Assembly: GCA_003159055.1 (NCBI GenBank)
Contig: PMLH01000577.1
Location: forward strand, 1-6,873
Reading direction: 5' to 3'
DNA length: 6,873 nt
DNA from: Myxococcales bacterium
GTDB taxonomy: Bacteria; Myxococcota; Polyangia; Fen-1088
Part shown: positions 5,538-6,873 of the stretch, piece after piece
Layout: every line of letters begins with the position of its first letter
Numbering within the stretch: the first letter of the stretch is position 1
Program-made: the position numbers and the translations under genes
The notes under the pieces: generated by a model
Seen by the model: only the letters and a program-made list of their open reading frames with translations
Told to the model about the DNA's origin: nothing
The model's database searches: none

Positions 5538-5879
5538 CTATTTCGATCGACCGTCCACGGGCAGGTAGTCCTCACGAATCGGCGAGAAGATCTCGAGGGC
5601 CACCGAATCTTCGACGATCTCGGCACCGTGAACCACGTTGGGGCGAATGCACCAACTCGCGCCCGGGATGACATCGAAGTGCTCGTCGCCGATGGTCAGG
5701 CGGAGGTGACCCGAGACCAGGTAGCCAGTTTGCTCGTGGGGATGGCTGTGGGTGGGCAGCGTGCTACCGGCCTTCATGCGAAATTCCGTCGACAGCGTGC
5801 GCTCACCGTACACGAGAGTCTTGCGTTCGATGCCGGGCAGGGCGGGCAGAAATCCATCTGTGCTGGGCTTTGCGAACAT
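5538..5879 (-). CDS. Small single-domain cupin protein
   Basis: The 113-residue protein is a cytoplasmic mono-cupin. Motif 1 is at residues 38-57 (HSHPHEQTGYLVSG, with H44, H46 and E49 or Q50 as likely metal ligands). Motif 2 is at 72-84 (PGASWCIRPNVVH, with H84). Such proteins bind a divalent metal and range from dioxygenases and isomerases to sugar or ligand sensors; the function here cannot be assigned. The ATG at 5877-5879 lies 19 nt after the EF-G stop. I see no good Shine-Dalgarno at normal distance (AGAGG is about 16 nt away), so translation may depend on the upstream gene. The open frame continues much further upstream inside the EF-G gene, but that part has the Arg/Pro/Ser-rich composition of a shadow frame and is left out. 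Its 3' end faces the lipoprotein gene across 49 nt. Confidence 0.85.
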   Translation of the reverse strand: MFAKPSTDGFLPALPGIERKTLVYGERTLSTEFRMKAGSTLPTHSHPHEQTGYLVSGHLRLTIGDEHFDVIPGASWCIRPNVVHGAEIVEDSVALEIFSPIREDYLPVDGRSK

Positions 5880-5898
5880 GGCTTGGATAGGTTGGCCT

Positions 5899-6873
5899 CT
5901 ACTCCCAGGCGTCGTAGGCTTCGAACTGCATGGTGTAGTTGGCGCGGCCCTGCGTGGCCGAGCGGAGATCGGTGGCGTAGCCGAACATCCGACGCAGTGG
6001 AACTTTCGCCACCACCAGGCGCTGGCTTCCGCGCACGCCCACGTCTTCGATGCGCGCGTGGCGGGCGTTGAGATCGCCGAGCACGTCGCCGACGTTGGCT
6101 TCCGGCGCGGTGACTTCAACCTTCATGATGGGCTCAAGCAGGCGCGTGCCGGCTTCGCGCGAGGCCTGGCGGAGTGCCTCGCCGACCGCGGCCTTCTGGC
6201 CAGCCGGGGTCGAGGCGTCGGGGTGGTACTCGATGCCAGTGACCACAACTTCGATGTCCTCGAAGGGATAACCTTCGGGACCCGAGCGCATGGCCTCGGT
6301 GGCACCTTCCAGGGCTGCGTCCAAGATCGCTTTCGGAGCTTCCAGAATCTTCGGGGCGCCCGGGACTTGCACGGGCGGGGCGACATCGAGCCTGACAACG
6401 TTGCCGCTGCCTCGCGGTCGGGCAGCCACGCGCACCCGCGCTTGCCCAAACAAGGTTTCGTCTTCGACCTGGCGCTCGAAACGCGCCTCGGTTTCGGCCG
6501 AGCCAGCCAGGGTCTCGCGATACACGACCTGCGGCCGGCCGACTTGGGCCTCGACGCCGTACTCGCGCTTCAGACGGTCGGCCATGATGTCGAGGTGAAG
6601 CTCGCCCATGCCGCGGATGATGGTCTGGCCGGTTTCCGGATCTTCGCCAAAGCGGAAGGTCGGATCCTCGTCGGCCAGCTTGGCCAAACCGAAGTCGAGC
6701 TTCTCCTTCTCAGCCTGGGTTTTCGGCTCGATGGCGCGTGCGATGACGGGCTCGTGCACATCGATGCGTCCGAGCAGGATGGGCGCCTTGGGCGCGTAGA
6801 TGGTGTCGCCGGTGCCGGCGTCTTTTAAGCCCATGGCAACCACGATGCTGCCGGCGCCAGCGCGTTCGATGCG
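5899..6873 (-). CDS. fusA: Elongation factor G paralogue, C-terminal part (runs off window)
   Basis: The visible 324 residues cover the end of domain II to the C-terminus of an EF-G type translocation GTPase; the G domain lies beyond the right edge, so this entry is partial at its 5' end. Motifs in order: RIERAGAGSIVVAMGLKDAG at the start, RGMGELHLDIM (87-97), VGRPQVVYRET (domain III/IV junction), LLEPIMKVEV, and MFGYATDLRSATQGRANYTM in domain V (296-315). EF-G moves tRNAs and mRNA through the ribosome after peptide bond formation. The domain IV start differs from the canonical QSGGxGQ motif: it reads QVEDETLFGQ at about 135-144. The tip segment usually written YHxVDSSE is EYHPDASTP, with the His (217) kept. 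This points to a secondary EF-G (EF-G2-like) rather than the main housekeeping copy. The gene name is therefore a family label. Confidence 0.88.
   Translation of the reverse strand, partial: RIERAGAGSIVVAMGLKDAGTGDTIYAPKAPILLGRIDVHEPVIARAIEPKTQAEKEKLDFGLAKLADEDPTFRFGEDPETGQTIIRGMGELHLDIMADRLKREYGVEAQVGRPQVVYRETLAGSAETEARFERQVEDETLFGQARVRVAARPRGSGNVVRLDVAPPVQVPGAPKILEAPKAILDAALEGATEAMRSGPEGYPFEDIEVVVTGIEYHPDASTPAGQKAAVGEALRQASREAGTRLLEPIMKVEVTAPEANVGDVLGDLNARHARIEDVGVRGSQRLVVAKVPLRRMFGYATDLRSATQGRANYTMQFEAYDAWE

Noticed and set aside
5880..6119. N-terminal extension of the cupin into the EF-G gene
   Set aside because: The extra 80 residues are rich in Arg, Pro, Ser, Ala and Thr and lie in a shadow frame of EF-G; cupin homology begins only after the ATG at 5879.
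5752..6828. Long plus-strand open frame (358 codons) opposite the EF-G gene
   Set aside because: It is an antisense shadow: the EF-G frame has unmistakable motifs and the opposite frame has none.
6841..6843. GTG at 6843 as the start of the EF-G gene
   Set aside because: The frame stays open to the window edge and codes for RIERAGAGSI, a conserved EF-G domain II segment, so the gene is cut by the window rather than starting there.

Overview
The window is a high-G+C bacterial chromosome segment with mostly ordinary housekeeping and metabolic genes plus one insertion sequence. The high G+C, the outer-membrane-type lipoprotein with a long Gly/Ser/Asp linker, and the several divergent paralogues suggest a Myxococcota (deltaproteobacterial) type of host. 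That assignment is inference only; no rRNA or marker gene fixes the taxon.

Layout from left to right. Positions 1-44 are a short flank of unknown content. Positions 45-1226 are a complete IS630-family element with one intact transposase on the minus strand, imperfect terminal inverted repeats and a duplicated TA. Positions 1226-3180 carry a tight minus-strand cluster, transcribed right to left: a GTP cyclohydrolase I (FolE-like) protein, a short-chain dehydrogenase/reductase (SDR), and a stand-alone LON-domain protein. The folE-like and SDR genes are 1 nt apart; the SDR and LON genes overlap by 14 nt. Positions 3181-3249 are a divergent intergenic region. Positions 3250-4254 encode a Gfo/Idh/MocA oxidoreductase on the plus strand, followed 70 nt later by a lipoprotein with a seven-repeat beta-propeller (4325-5488). 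Facing these on the minus strand are a small cupin (5538-5879) and, 19 nt upstream of it, the C-terminal part of an elongation factor G paralogue that runs off the right edge (5899-6873).

The FolE-like and SDR enzymes could act in one pterin pathway, since several pterin reductases are SDRs, but the SDR has a generic FabG-type cofactor motif and the FolE-like protein has lost several residues normally conserved for GTP turnover. The LON-domain protein is probably only co-transcribed.

The most notable observations are these. (1) The IS630 element sits exactly in the TAG stop codon of the LON-domain gene, and the first base of its terminal repeat rebuilds the stop. (2) A perfect 17-bp inverted repeat with a 6-nt loop lies inside the transposase gene, over the catalytic Glu codon and in codon register. 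(3) The FolE-like and EF-G proteins both depart from family signatures. I see no clearly new multi-gene system here.
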